A DNA stretch of 64,000 nucleotides. It comes from FEN-299 sp963717945 (GTDB lineage: Bacteria; Acidobacteriota; Vicinamibacteria; Vicinamibacterales; Fen-181). This document shows, piece after piece, positions 34,675 through 42,784 of the stretch. The first letter of the stretch is position 1. Each line of letters begins with the position of its first letter. The notes beneath the pieces were generated by a model. It was not told where the DNA came from. It saw only the letters and a program-made list of their open reading frames with translations, and searched no databases. The translations under genes and the position numbers were made by a program. Location of the stretch: positions 806,001 to 870,000 of the forward strand of contig CAVQXT010000007.1 in NCBI GenBank assembly GCA_963717945.1, given 5' to 3'.

Positions 34675-35595
34675 TCAGTCGGCCGAGCTCGTGCGAGAGA
34701 GCTCGAGGGCGCAGACGATGGCGTCCGCCACGGCGAGAATGCCGGCGCCGGAATCGATGCTCGGGACGGATGCAAGAAGCGGTGAGCAAGACGAAAGTTC
34801 CTCGAGCGTCACGTGATGGCGAACCGGCAGAATCACCGTCCGATCCTCCCGCACGGCCTTGCCAGCCAGGGCATCGAGTTCCAGCCTCGGCCACGGCTTC
34901 GAAATGAAGGCGCGGCTCAGAACCACCACGCCGAACTCGCTCACCAACAGCCCGCGATCGATCTTCACCCCCAGGCTATCCCCAACAGTCAGTTCTGACT
35001 CCGCAAGCCACACGGAATGGCCCCGCCGCTGCAGCGCGGTGGCGAGGGGCAGCACGATCTCCGCCCGGTCCTCACCCACATGTGAGAGGAACAGGTCGCG
35101 CGTTCCTCTGGACGGCGCAGTCGTCGTCCTGGCGGTCGATTCGGCCCCGCCCTGTCCCATCCGCGACCGCTCACGACCGAACGCGATCGTGGCGTCCCTC
35201 TGAAGTCCCGCGACCATCGAAGCGATCTCTTGTTCGCATTGAGGTTGCAGCGTCTCGCGTCCGCGGCCGAGGATCTCTGGCAGGACTCGTCGGAGTCCGC
35301 TTGCCGTGCGCTCGACGCTCTTGAGATACGCAGCTTCCAGCTCGTCCAGGAGCCGATTGTCTGCGCGCTGGTTTGCGGCGACGCTCAGGTAGTCGATGAG
35401 CGTACCGGTCCCGGCCTCCCCAAATGCCCCAATATGGCTTCGCACGACCGCGATGAGGCCGAAGCCGCTGCGGGAGACTCCGTGTTGGGCCTGGGCTGCC
35501 TCGATCTCACGTCTCCGCTCCTCCGCGCAGCTGGCGGCGTGCTGCCGTCTCTTGACGGTCATCGACTCCAGTAATTGTGTGATGTTCTGGTCCAC
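34675..35595 (-). CDS. TIR-domain protein with helical N-terminal region
   Basis: A 306-residue protein. Residues about 1-160 are helical and charged with no recognised domain; residues about 165-285 form a TIR domain: RDLFLSHVGEDRAEIVLP (betaA), GHSVWLAES, VVVLSRAFISKPWPRLELDAL. Glu239, after the conserved Trp235, matches the catalytic Glu of NAD-cleaving TIR enzymes, so NADase activity is possible. Bacterial TIR proteins often act in anti-phage abortive infection or NAD-derived signalling. No Thoeris, CBASS or Argonaute partner is next to it. The start is GTG with AAGGAG 7 nt upstream. It follows the VWFA-related gene after 27 nt. Confidence 0.85.
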   Translation of the reverse strand: MDQNITQLLESMTVKRRQHAASCAEERRREIEAAQAQHGVSRSGFGLIAVVRSHIGAFGEAGTGTLIDYLSVAANQRADNRLLDELEAAYLKSVERTASGLRRVLPEILGRGRETLQPQCEQEIASMVAGLQRDATIAFGRERSRMGQGGAESTARTTTAPSRGTRDLFLSHVGEDRAEIVLPLATALQRRGHSVWLAESELTVGDSLGVKIDRGLLVSEFGVVVLSRAFISKPWPRLELDALAGKAVREDRTVILPVRHHVTLEELSSCSPLLASVPSIDSGAGILAVADAIVCALELSRTSSAD

Positions 35596-35622
35596 CGCAC
35601 ACTCCTTCGTGCGCGGACGAGT

Positions 35623-37782
35623 CTACCGCAACCCGGATGGTCCGTCTCGGCGGTCCTTCTGTACCTCGCTCGTCGTCACCTGGAAGCGGCGGACGTTGGA
35701 GTAGGTGGCGACGCACTCCAGCCGGCGCGACGCGCCCAGGTAGACCTCGCGCATTTCGGCCGGCACCAGCGTGTCGCCGGCCCGCGCCTCCGACCGGTAG
35801 GTGACGGTCACCTCGGCCGACACCGCGCCGAGCTTCAACCTCATCGTGCTGCGGACGACGCGGCCGGTGGCCGGGTCGATCCAGAGCGAGCCCGTGGCGG
35901 GCACGTCCCTGGTGCCGTCGCGCACGACGGTCGGCGAGCCGCGCTCGGCGAAGGCCAGCTCCCACGTCTTGACGCCCCCGATGGTCGCCTGCCCCTGCCG
36001 GCGGAACGCGAGCTTCGCCCGTCGCGCGGGGTCGAGGTAGCGCAGCGCGAGCGTCGGCAGGTTGAGGTTCCGCTCGACGAAGCCGATGTTGTAGCGCGCG
36101 CTCTCCGCCGTGATCTCCGCCGCCCGCTCGGCGGCGGTCGCCGGCGCCTCGAGGAACAGGTTCTGGAGGCGCTGCTCGCGCTCGCGCACGGCCTTGCCGT
36201 CCACCTCGTACACGTCGCGGAACGGCATCCACCGGTCGCTGCCGTGCGCCTTCACCAGGAGGAAGTCCGACTTCAGCGTTCGCTGGCCGTCGGGAACCCA
36301 CTCGGCCTCCTGGGTGAACACCATCCGCTGGCGTAGCCGATCCGGCGCATTCATGATCTCCGTCTTCTCGTACTTCGACTCCCGCTGGATGTAGCGTTCT
36401 TCGGCCACCAGGCCCGAGAGCGCGGTCTCGTAGGCCGCGGCGTAGACCCCGGCGCGATCGACGGCCGTCTGCACCTCCGGCGCCAGTGACTCGGACGGAT
36501 CCGGCGGCGGGGGCTCCTCGACGACGACCTTGGTTGTGTTGGCTGCGGCCGGCTTCGGCGGCGCGGCCTCGGCGCGTGCCTGGCGCTCGGGCTCGATGAG
36601 ATAGCGTTTGCGCGCGCGAACGTCCACGCCGCGCCGGTTCACCTTCACGTCTACGGAGTGAGTGCGGCCGTCTCGGTCGGCGGCCGTGACTTCGACACCC
36701 AGCAGGTAGGAGCCGGACAACTCGCTGGCGACGCGGTCGAAGTACTGCTCGTACGTGCCGATGGCGTCCATGAGCGTGCCGCCGACCACCGACGTCGCGT
36801 TCTCGAGGCCCCAGGATTCCTCTCTGATGTCCAAGACGGCGGTCGGTGACGGCCTGTAGCGGGGCCGGCCGAACGGCGACCACTCCAGGTAGAGCGTGTA
36901 GAGCGAGATCTGCGCGGCCGCGAAGGTGGACTCGAGCTTGTCGAACGCCGCGAGCGAGTGCAGGTCCGGCATCGGCAGGCCGCCGGAGACGAGGAGCACG
37001 GTCTTGGAGCCCTCCACGCCGGTCAACCCCTCAGCGAGGCTGGCCAGCGCGTCCAGCGACCGCTGGCCCCGAAGGTGCGCCTGGATTGCCACCTGGCGCG
37101 CCACCATCATCACCCGCACGCTGCAGTCCGGGTCACCCTTTCCGCAGCTCCGATCGACCATTTGTCTCGCGACGTCCGCCTCGCCCTTTTCGACGGCGAA
37201 TGCCTCGGCCGTTCCGATCGAGAACTCGTAGACGTCCTCGTTCAGTCCGGTGATCACCGCGTCGAGCGACTTCATCACGTCCGACCGCCGCGTCGAGAGC
37301 GTGACCTCTTCGCGCAGGCGGGGGATGGTGACGACGCCGACCCGGTCGTTCGGCGCGAGAAGGTCCAGGAACCTGGCGACCTGCTGCCTGATCGCCAGCC
37401 CCTCGACCGACTCGATGTGGTCCTCGTCGATGACGATGAGAACGATCCGGGGCGGGGGCGGGGCCTGGGCGGCTGGCGCGGTGTCAGGGGCGGGCTGAGC
37501 CGCGCCGCGTTCCTGGGTGCTCTTCGCGCCGATCTCGTATTTCAAGAACTGGGCGGACACGATCGTGCGGGGCTTGCGGTCCACGGTGACCGAGAAGTCG
37601 GCGGCGGTCAGGTCGTTCACCGGCCGGCCGGTGTTGTCCACGACGCTCACGTCGATGCGGACGACCTCGACGCCGGACCTGAAGGTCGGCTGCGGTTGCT
37701 GCGCCTCGAGGCCAGCGAGCGCAATGACCACGGCGGGGACAAAAAGGAGGTGTCTGAACGACCGGCGAGGGGGAGAGAGCAT
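35623..37782 (-). CDS. VWFA-related acidobacterial-domain protein
   Basis: A 719-residue exported protein. After a signal peptide comes a short domain (VVRIDVSVVDNTGRPVNDLTAADFSVTVD) and a von Willebrand factor A-like domain typical of the VWFA-related Acidobacterial family (VLIVIDEDHIES, KTVLLVSGGLPMPDLHSLAAF). The C-terminal 300 residues are beta-rich and unassigned. A Pro/Ala linker sits near residue 110. The ATG at 37782 is chosen because GGGAGG is 6 nt upstream. The family is common in this phylum and unknown in function; protein binding or adhesion is likely. Confidence 0.9.
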   Translation of the reverse strand: MLSPPRRSFRHLLFVPAVVIALAGLEAQQPQPTFRSGVEVVRIDVSVVDNTGRPVNDLTAADFSVTVDRKPRTIVSAQFLKYEIGAKSTQERGAAQPAPDTAPAAQAPPPPRIVLIVIDEDHIESVEGLAIRQQVARFLDLLAPNDRVGVVTIPRLREEVTLSTRRSDVMKSLDAVITGLNEDVYEFSIGTAEAFAVEKGEADVARQMVDRSCGKGDPDCSVRVMMVARQVAIQAHLRGQRSLDALASLAEGLTGVEGSKTVLLVSGGLPMPDLHSLAAFDKLESTFAAAQISLYTLYLEWSPFGRPRYRPSPTAVLDIREESWGLENATSVVGGTLMDAIGTYEQYFDRVASELSGSYLLGVEVTAADRDGRTHSVDVKVNRRGVDVRARKRYLIEPERQARAEAAPPKPAAANTTKVVVEEPPPPDPSESLAPEVQTAVDRAGVYAAAYETALSGLVAEERYIQRESKYEKTEIMNAPDRLRQRMVFTQEAEWVPDGQRTLKSDFLLVKAHGSDRWMPFRDVYEVDGKAVREREQRLQNLFLEAPATAAERAAEITAESARYNIGFVERNLNLPTLALRYLDPARRAKLAFRRQGQATIGGVKTWELAFAERGSPTVVRDGTRDVPATGSLWIDPATGRVVRSTMRLKLGAVSAEVTVTYRSEARAGDTLVPAEMREVYLGASRRLECVATYSNVRRFQVTTSEVQKDRRDGPSGLR

Positions 37783-37884
37783 CACGCACCTCCCGAAGGG
37801 CAAGCGCGGCGCGATTATACAGCCGTTCGTCGGTTGGCGACGCGCACCGGTGGCTGTGTGTCGCGGAAATACTGCGGAATCTGG

Positions 37885-37957
37885 AGCCGGCGGTCGGACT
37901 CGAACCGACGACCTGCTGATTACGAATCAGCTGCTCTACCAACTGAGCTACGCCGGC
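37885..37957 (-). tRNA. tRNA-Thr (anticodon CGT)
   Basis: A 73-nt cloverleaf: 7-bp acceptor GCCGGCG/CGCCGGC, D-arm GCTC/GAGC, anticodon arm GCTGA-TTCGTAA-TCAGC with anticodon CGT (reads ACG), and T-arm GTCGG-TTCGAGT-CCGAC. The discriminator base is T; CCA is not encoded. The gene stands alone, without a flanking integrase or tRNA cluster. Confidence 0.97.
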
Positions 37958-38069
37958 TGAGGCGTGAGGTCTCGGCCGCGCGTGAGGCGCGCGAACCGAA
38001 CCGTTAGTCTAGCATAAAAGAAATTGCCTTGGACCTCCCCTGTCACGCCCGGACCGTAGACTCCGGCGC

Positions 38070-38354
38070 ATGAACAAGACGAGCGCCCTCCGCCTCCCGT
38101 TACCGGACATTCAGACCATCGAGGGGCCGGACGCCGCGCCCACCGAGCCTCCCACGCTTCGCGTCGCGGCGCCGGCATTCCTGGCCCCGACCGACGGCGG
38201 GCCCCGCCGCGCACCCCTCGTCGCCCTCCGTAATCCAGACCTCGTCGCCGCTCTCCGGCGGGCCCGCGCGAAGCGATTTGCAGATCGATACGAGTGGCTC
38301 GCCCTGCGGCGGAGGCGAGCGCAGATTGAAGCGAGACATGCCATCGAACGATGA
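38070..38354 (+). CDS. Possible small basic protein, unsupported
   Basis: A 94-residue ORF with Pro-rich start and an Arg-rich C-terminal helix (LRRARAKRFADRYEWLALRRRR). No ribosome-binding site of note and no family recognised. It could be a genuine small gene or a chance frame in GC-rich DNA. Confidence 0.25.
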   Translation: MNKTSALRLPLPDIQTIEGPDAAPTEPPTLRVAAPAFLAPTDGGPRRAPLVALRNPDLVAALRRARAKRFADRYEWLALRRRRAQIEARHAIER

Positions 38355-38843
38355 CGCGGTATCCGGCATCGGCCCGCACGCCGCGCGCTTCGGGCAGGTG
38401 CCGGATGCCAATCGAACCGCCCAGTGATGTTCCGATTGCGCGGATTCCTGATTGAGGCCTCAGTTGACCAGACCGCGCCGGCCGACCTGCGGGAGCAAAT
38501 GCGGACGTGGGATCCAGAACGTGTCCGTCCCCAGGATTGCGATCGTCGTGCGACTGACCCGAACGGTTACGGCTCTGCCGTATCCTGCGCCGGCCGCGCG
38601 TCGTCGGGAAGCCGACCTTGCGGAGGAGCACTGCCACGATCACGCTGCTATTCGCTGTCGTACTGCTGCTAGGCGGCTCGGGGTCCGTCATGGCGCAGAC
38701 CGAAGTCGTCGCCCAATCGATCGCGTAGGACTTCACCGGCCTGCGGGCAGGCGATCTTCAATGGTCGTCTGGCCTTGGCTGATCTGAGGGGCTTGTACTG
38801 GTTCGGTGTCAGGCGTAAACGCGTGCGGTTCATAGGGGGGGAA
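38355..38843. other. Gene-poor interval before the low-GC lipoprotein
   Basis: About 490 nt in which no ORF has both a ribosome-binding site and family-like composition. No hairpins or repeats of the families described here stand out. It may hold decayed coding DNA. Confidence 0.4.
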
Positions 38844-39668
38844 ATGCTCACAACTAGGCTCTTGTCCGTATCGTTGGGCGTGCTCGTCGCGTTCACGTTC
38901 GGTTGTGGCGGAAGTTCGTCGCCCATGGGGCCGACGCCTCCGCCGCCGCCAACGGCCAGTTCGGTCACGATTACCGCGAGCACCGACATGGTCCGTGTGG
39001 GTACCACGTCGATCTTCGCAGCGACCGCTACGCATTCGGACGCCTCGATCGCCACGGTGACGCAGTGGACGAGTAGTAACAATGCGGTGGCGTCGATCAG
39101 TTCGGCTGGGCAACTGACCGGGCTCACTAATGGCCAGGCCATCGTCACGGCGACACATGACGGAATCGCGGCGACGGTGCCGGTTCGTGTAGTGGCCAAT
39201 GTCCAGGGAACCTGGTCTGGCTCCTATCTGATCACGACCTGTGCCAATTACTTCTTGTATGTGAATTGGTGCACGCTAATTGCGGGCGCTGGGCCTGCAC
39301 CGATTGACTTCTACCTGACACAGACGCGTGACACGGTGTCTGGAGTTCTGGCCTTTGGCCAGTTTGTCGGGAATGTCACCGGCCAGATCAGCAGCAACGG
39401 AACCTTGAGCCTGAGTGGCACGACGTATTCCGACCTGGATACCTTTACCGTGGCTGCGTGGTCTACCAACATCGCTGGTAACAACATGACCGGCACGTTC
39501 ACAGTAAGGAATGCGCTGTACGGTTATCCGGGAGAATACGCTATCAACGGCTGTGTGTTGACCACGGTGACGCGCACCTCGCCGACGGCAACCAGCCGCG
39601 GCGCGACCCGATCGCCGATTGCGATTCACAGTGTCGCCGACATGGCGGTGGCTCTAAGGAATCGTTAG
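38844..39668 (+). CDS. Lipoprotein with bacterial Ig-like domain
   Basis: A 274-residue lipoprotein with lipobox (AFTFGCGG), a Pro-rich linker (GPTPPPPPTA), a Big_2-type Ig-like domain (SVTITASTDMVRVGTTSIFAA, STGQLTGLTNGQAIVTAT-like pattern) and a C-terminal beta-rich domain (GTWSGSYLITTCANYFLYV). GGGGGGA about 5 nt before the ATG supports the start. Such proteins face outward and often bind polymers or other surfaces. The coding region is visibly less GC-rich than the window (near 55%), with AT-rich third positions, suggesting horizontal acquisition. Confidence 0.75.
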   Translation: MLTTRLLSVSLGVLVAFTFGCGGSSSPMGPTPPPPPTASSVTITASTDMVRVGTTSIFAATATHSDASIATVTQWTSSNNAVASISSAGQLTGLTNGQAIVTATHDGIAATVPVRVVANVQGTWSGSYLITTCANYFLYVNWCTLIAGAGPAPIDFYLTQTRDTVSGVLAFGQFVGNVTGQISSNGTLSLSGTTYSDLDTFTVAAWSTNIAGNNMTGTFTVRNALYGYPGEYAINGCVLTTVTRTSPTATSRGATRSPIAIHSVADMAVALRNR

Positions 39669-39734
39669 TCACACTGCGTCGGGGAAGATGGGCCAATCGA
39701 TCCTGTACGGTCGATTGGCTCTTTCTATGAGTGG

Positions 39735-40010
39735 ATGCGCACCGCGACGACGAACTGTTCGAACCGCGGCACCCCGGGGAGGGCGATCACCGATGCGTCA
39801 TTCCCGGCCCCCCTCGTGACATCTGTCGACGAAGCCTCCAGCGGGATGTACCAGGACGCTCCTGGGGTGTTCATGACCGGCGAGGTATCTCGTCTGGACG
39901 TGTTCGACGCCCGGGTGCCGGGCCGGGTGCACCTGTCGGTCGCGCTCGACGCGACGACCAACGTCATCCGCCAGATCCGTTCCGATCTCAGCAGAACCGA
40001 AGGGAAGTGA
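39735..40010 (+). CDS. Possible fragment of a secreted-type protein
   Basis: A 91-residue ORF with plausible beta-strand content (GRVHLSVALDATTNVIRQIR) but no signal peptide, ribosome-binding site or recognised family. It may be the 3' remnant of a larger gene. The rest of 39669-40127 shows nothing clear except the vapB promoter region. Confidence 0.25.
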   Translation: MRTATTNCSNRGTPGRAITDASFPAPLVTSVDEASSGMYQDAPGVFMTGEVSRLDVFDARVPGRVHLSVALDATTNVIRQIRSDLSRTEGK

Positions 40011-40105
40011 GCCCGGGGGCCGGTCGTCGTCCTTCGCCGGCCCGGGCCTGCCGGTCGGCGCGGGCCTTCGAGGCGTCGCGGCACCAGAGGATTGACGCCT
40101 CCCGC

Positions 40106-40127
40106 ATGCGATGTGCATAATGCATGC
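40106..40127. promoter_or_regulatory. Candidate vapBC promoter/operator
   Basis: An AT-rich palindromic patch (GCAT-A-ATGC, followed by TGCATGCA) ends at the vapB start codon and includes a -10-like CATAAT. Autoregulation by the VapBC complex at such dyads is typical; here it is inferred. Confidence 0.4.
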
Positions 40128-40376
40128 ATGAGTGTCAAGACGATTTCCCTGAAACTCGAAGCCTACGAACGGCTCCGGGCCGCCCGGCGGTACCCCGCCG
40201 AGTCGTTCAGCGAAGTCGTGCTCCGGGCAACATGGCCCGAGGATACCGTCACCGCCCGGCAACTGCTGGACCTCCGCCGCGCCGCCGCGCGCCGCTTCAG
40301 CGACGAGGAACTCGATCGCGTCGACGCCCTCAAGCGGCGTGACATTCCGCCGGAGGACAAGTGGGCCAGTCGCTGA
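40128..40376 (+). CDS. VapB-type antitoxin
   Basis: An 82-residue protein starting MSVKTISLKLEAYERLRAA, matching the short-RHH or AbrB-like N-terminus of UPF0330/VapB antitoxins (SLKLEAYERLRAARRYPAES). The remainder is helical and charged and would wrap around the toxin. It overlaps the toxin gene by 16 nt, and the start is set by the palindromic promoter patch. It neutralises and co-represses the VapC toxin. Confidence 0.82.
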   Translation: MSVKTISLKLEAYERLRAARRYPAESFSEVVLRATWPEDTVTARQLLDLRRAAARRFSDEELDRVDALKRRDIPPEDKWASR

Positions 40377-40759
40377 TCCTGGAGACCACGTTTCTCGTCG
40401 ATTTCGAGCGCGAGAACAATCGCGGCGTGCCTGGACCTGCGGTGGCGTTTCTCGAATCGCACGAGAATGCGCGCCTTTACGTCACTTTCACCGTCGCCGG
40501 AGAACTCGCGGCCGGAACGTCGCTGGGAGAACGGGCGCGGTGGGAGGCGTTCCTTGCGCCGTTTTACTCGCTCGCCTTCAATGCGGATGTCAGCTGGGAA
40601 TACGGCCAGACGTACCGCTACCTTCAGGAGAACGGGCTGCTCATTGGCGGCAACGACCTGTGGATTGCGGCGACGGGCCTCGCTTACGGCATGCCGGTTG
40701 TCACCAGGAACATCCAGCATTACCGCCGCATCCCGGGGCTTCGCGTCGAGGCGTATTGA
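40361..40759 (+). CDS. VapC-type PIN-domain ribonuclease toxin
   Basis: A 132-residue PIN protein. Acidic residues expected at the active site are visible in VAGELAAG (Glu48) and GGNDLWIAATG (Asp99), and the C-terminal VVTRNIQHYRRIPGLRVE is typical of VapC. The first catalytic Asp of the usual LLDTN start is replaced: the segment reads ILETT (Glu8), with Asp14 in LVDF. Glu can substitute, but activity could be reduced. VapC toxins cleave tRNA or rRNA. The gene overlaps its antitoxin by 16 nt. Confidence 0.85.
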   Translation: MGQSLILETTFLVDFERENNRGVPGPAVAFLESHENARLYVTFTVAGELAAGTSLGERARWEAFLAPFYSLAFNADVSWEYGQTYRYLQENGLLIGGNDLWIAATGLAYGMPVVTRNIQHYRRIPGLRVEAY

Positions 40760-40774
40760 GCGCCTGACTCCGAC

Positions 40775-40930
40775 GGCGTGTTCAGAAGACAGCGCGCGCG
40801 GCCAGGCGGCCCGGTCGGTGTTATGCCGCGCCGCAGGGATCTGCCCGAGCAAAGCGTAAACCTGCCCCGACCGTGGTGCCAGGGAGGGGCCGCTTTGCGA
40901 GCCGGCAGACCCGAGACGCGGCGTTCAATC
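40775..40930. repeat. MITE-like dispersed repeat, copy B
   Basis: About 156 nt similar to 24388-24545 in the same orientation, with the same inverted segments (GCAAAGCG / CCGCTTTGC, GATCTGCCC / GGCAGACCC). It starts 15 nt after the VapC stop and makes up much of the 322-nt gap before the C69 peptidase gene. Confidence 0.75.
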
Positions 40931-41081
40931 GGGCGCGGCCGCCAACGCGAGGCGCCGTGCGCGGGAACTGCCCTTTTCATGGGCCAGGGTGAGCCCCGGC
41001 TCATGACGCAGCAACGCGCGTCGCTCCCGGCCGGTGTAGAATCTCCCCGCCCGCTGAGCCCCCGTGTCCATGGAGTTCCCT

Positions 41082-42671
41082 ATGCCGCGTCTTGTTCGCC
41101 TCCTGCTGGCCGTCGTCGCCCTGTGCGCGCTGGTGGTGGTGCCGGGCTTCACCGCCCGCCCCGAGCAGCCTGACCCGCTGGTCTGCCCGACCTGCGAGGG
41201 CTGCACGAGCATCCTCGTGGGGAAGGCGGCATCGGCCGATGGCTCCACGATGACGTCCCATTCGTGCGACAGCACGACGGACCGCACGTGGATGACGATG
41301 GAGCCGCACCGGAAGCACGCGCCGGGCGAAACGGCGAAAGTCTACTTCGAGCCGAAGCGGACCACGGGCCCGGACGACCCAGACCGGATCGAGACCGGCG
41401 AGATCCCGCAGGTGCCGGAGACCTATGCGTATCTGAACGCCGCCTACCCGATCATGAACGAGCACCAGCTCGCCATCGGGGAGACGACCTTCGGCGGCAA
41501 GCGCGAACTGGTGAGCGACAAGGGGATCATCGATTGCCCCGAGCTCTATCGCCTCGTGCTGGAGCGCGCGAAGACCGCGCGCGAGGCGATCCGCGTCGCC
41601 GACGAGCTGACGAAGAAGTACGGCTACAACGACGCGGGCGAGGCCTTCACCTTCGCCGACACGAACGAGGTCTGGATCTTCGAGATCCTCGGCCCGGGCA
41701 AGGGGAACGTCGGCGCCGTGTGGGCGGCCGTGCGCATCCCCGACGAGAACGTGTTCGTGTCGGCCAACGCGCCGCGCATCCGCAAGCTGGACCTCGCCGA
41801 CAAGGACCACTACCTCGCCTCCGACAACGTCTTCTCGCTCGCCGAGCGGCTCGGCTACTGGAGCCCGAAGAGCGGCGAGCCGTTCGAGTTCTGCACCGCC
41901 TACGGCTCGCGCACCGCCATGGGCAGCCGGCGCCGGGAGTGGAGGGCGCTCAGCCGCATCGCCCCGTCGCTCAAGCTCGACCCCAATTCCGAGAACTACC
42001 CGCTGTCGGTCCGGGCCGAGCGCAAGCTCTCGGTGAAGGACGTGCTCGAGATCTTCCGCGACACCTACCAGGACACGCCGTTCGACATGACGCGGTCGCT
42101 CAACAGGGTCAGCCGGGACGGCAAGGCGACGAGAAGTCCGATCGCCAACCCCTTCATGACCCAGGAGTACCTGGACGCCTTCAACATCACCTCGGAGCGG
42201 ACGATCGCCTGCAAGCGGGCCACTTACCTGCAAGTGACTCAATCCCGCGGCTGGCTGCCGAACCCGATTGGCGGCGTCGTCTGGCTCGGCTACGACAACC
42301 CGACGACGACGCCCCACACGCCGTTCTACATCGGCATCTCGAACCTGCCGGCGTCGTACGCGGTGGACGGACGCGCGAAGTTCCGGCGCGACAGCGCCTG
42401 GTGGGCGTTCCGGCAGGTGAGCCAGCTCACCACGCTGCGCTGGCAGGAGATGGTCAAGGACGTCCAGAAGGTGTGGGAGCCGATCGAGACCAAGGCGTTC
42501 GCCGACCAGCCGAGGATCGAAGCGGAGGCCGCACGGCTCTACGCCGAGGACCCGCAGAAGGCGACGGAGTACCTCACGAAGTACTCGAACGACGTCGCCG
42601 ACGCGTCAGTCGCGGCCTACTGGAAGCTGGCCGAAGATCTGTGGACGAAGTATACGAACTATTTCCATTGA
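41082..42671 (+). CDS. Secreted C69-family dipeptidase
   Basis: A 529-residue peptidase U34/C69 protein. A signal peptide (residues 1-25) and a short pro-region precede Cys41 (EGCTSILVGKAASADGST), the expected N-terminal-nucleophile Cys after processing. Other family blocks are EALNAAYPIMNEHQLAIGE-like (YLNAAYPIMNEHQLAIGE), TFADTNEVWIFEILG and NPIGGVVWLGYDNP. These Ntn hydrolases cleave dipeptides, here probably in the periplasm. The ATG at 41082 has GGAG 6 nt upstream; earlier in-frame starts lack it. Confidence 0.9.
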   Translation: MPRLVRLLLAVVALCALVVVPGFTARPEQPDPLVCPTCEGCTSILVGKAASADGSTMTSHSCDSTTDRTWMTMEPHRKHAPGETAKVYFEPKRTTGPDDPDRIETGEIPQVPETYAYLNAAYPIMNEHQLAIGETTFGGKRELVSDKGIIDCPELYRLVLERAKTAREAIRVADELTKKYGYNDAGEAFTFADTNEVWIFEILGPGKGNVGAVWAAVRIPDENVFVSANAPRIRKLDLADKDHYLASDNVFSLAERLGYWSPKSGEPFEFCTAYGSRTAMGSRRREWRALSRIAPSLKLDPNSENYPLSVRAERKLSVKDVLEIFRDTYQDTPFDMTRSLNRVSRDGKATRSPIANPFMTQEYLDAFNITSERTIACKRATYLQVTQSRGWLPNPIGGVVWLGYDNPTTTPHTPFYIGISNLPASYAVDGRAKFRRDSAWWAFRQVSQLTTLRWQEMVKDVQKVWEPIETKAFADQPRIEAEAARLYAEDPQKATEYLTKYSNDVADASVAAYWKLAEDLWTKYTNYFH

Positions 42672-42672
42672 T

Positions 42673-42769
42673 GGCCGGCCAGGAGGCCGGCCCCACAGGA
42701 GATCGGCAAGGCTGCCCTTCGACTCGGCCGCCTTGCGGCCTCGCTCAGGGCACCCCGAGCAACGTCGAG
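42673..42769. repeat. Palindromic intergenic repeat cluster
   Basis: GGCCGGCC, loop AGGA, GGCCGGCC (42673-42692) followed by CCACAGG, then a second element (42714-42769) of CCCTTCGACTCGG, GCCTTGCGGCC, CTCAGGGCACCCCGAGC type also found near 30057. It fills the gap between two convergent genes and may terminate both. Confidence 0.65.
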
Positions 42770-42784
42770 GGCTGAAGCCTCGCC

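Noticed and set aside
34675..35595. Canonical Thoeris, CBASS or TIR-APAZ defence system
   Set aside because: None of the partner genes lies within 10 kb on either side.
38424..38787. Small ORFs in the gap before the Ig-like lipoprotein
   Set aside because: Arg/Pro-rich translations, no ribosome-binding sites and no conserved features.
37885..41000. Integrative element at tRNA-Thr
   Set aside because: No integrase, no repeat of the tRNA 3' end, and no clear right boundary were seen.
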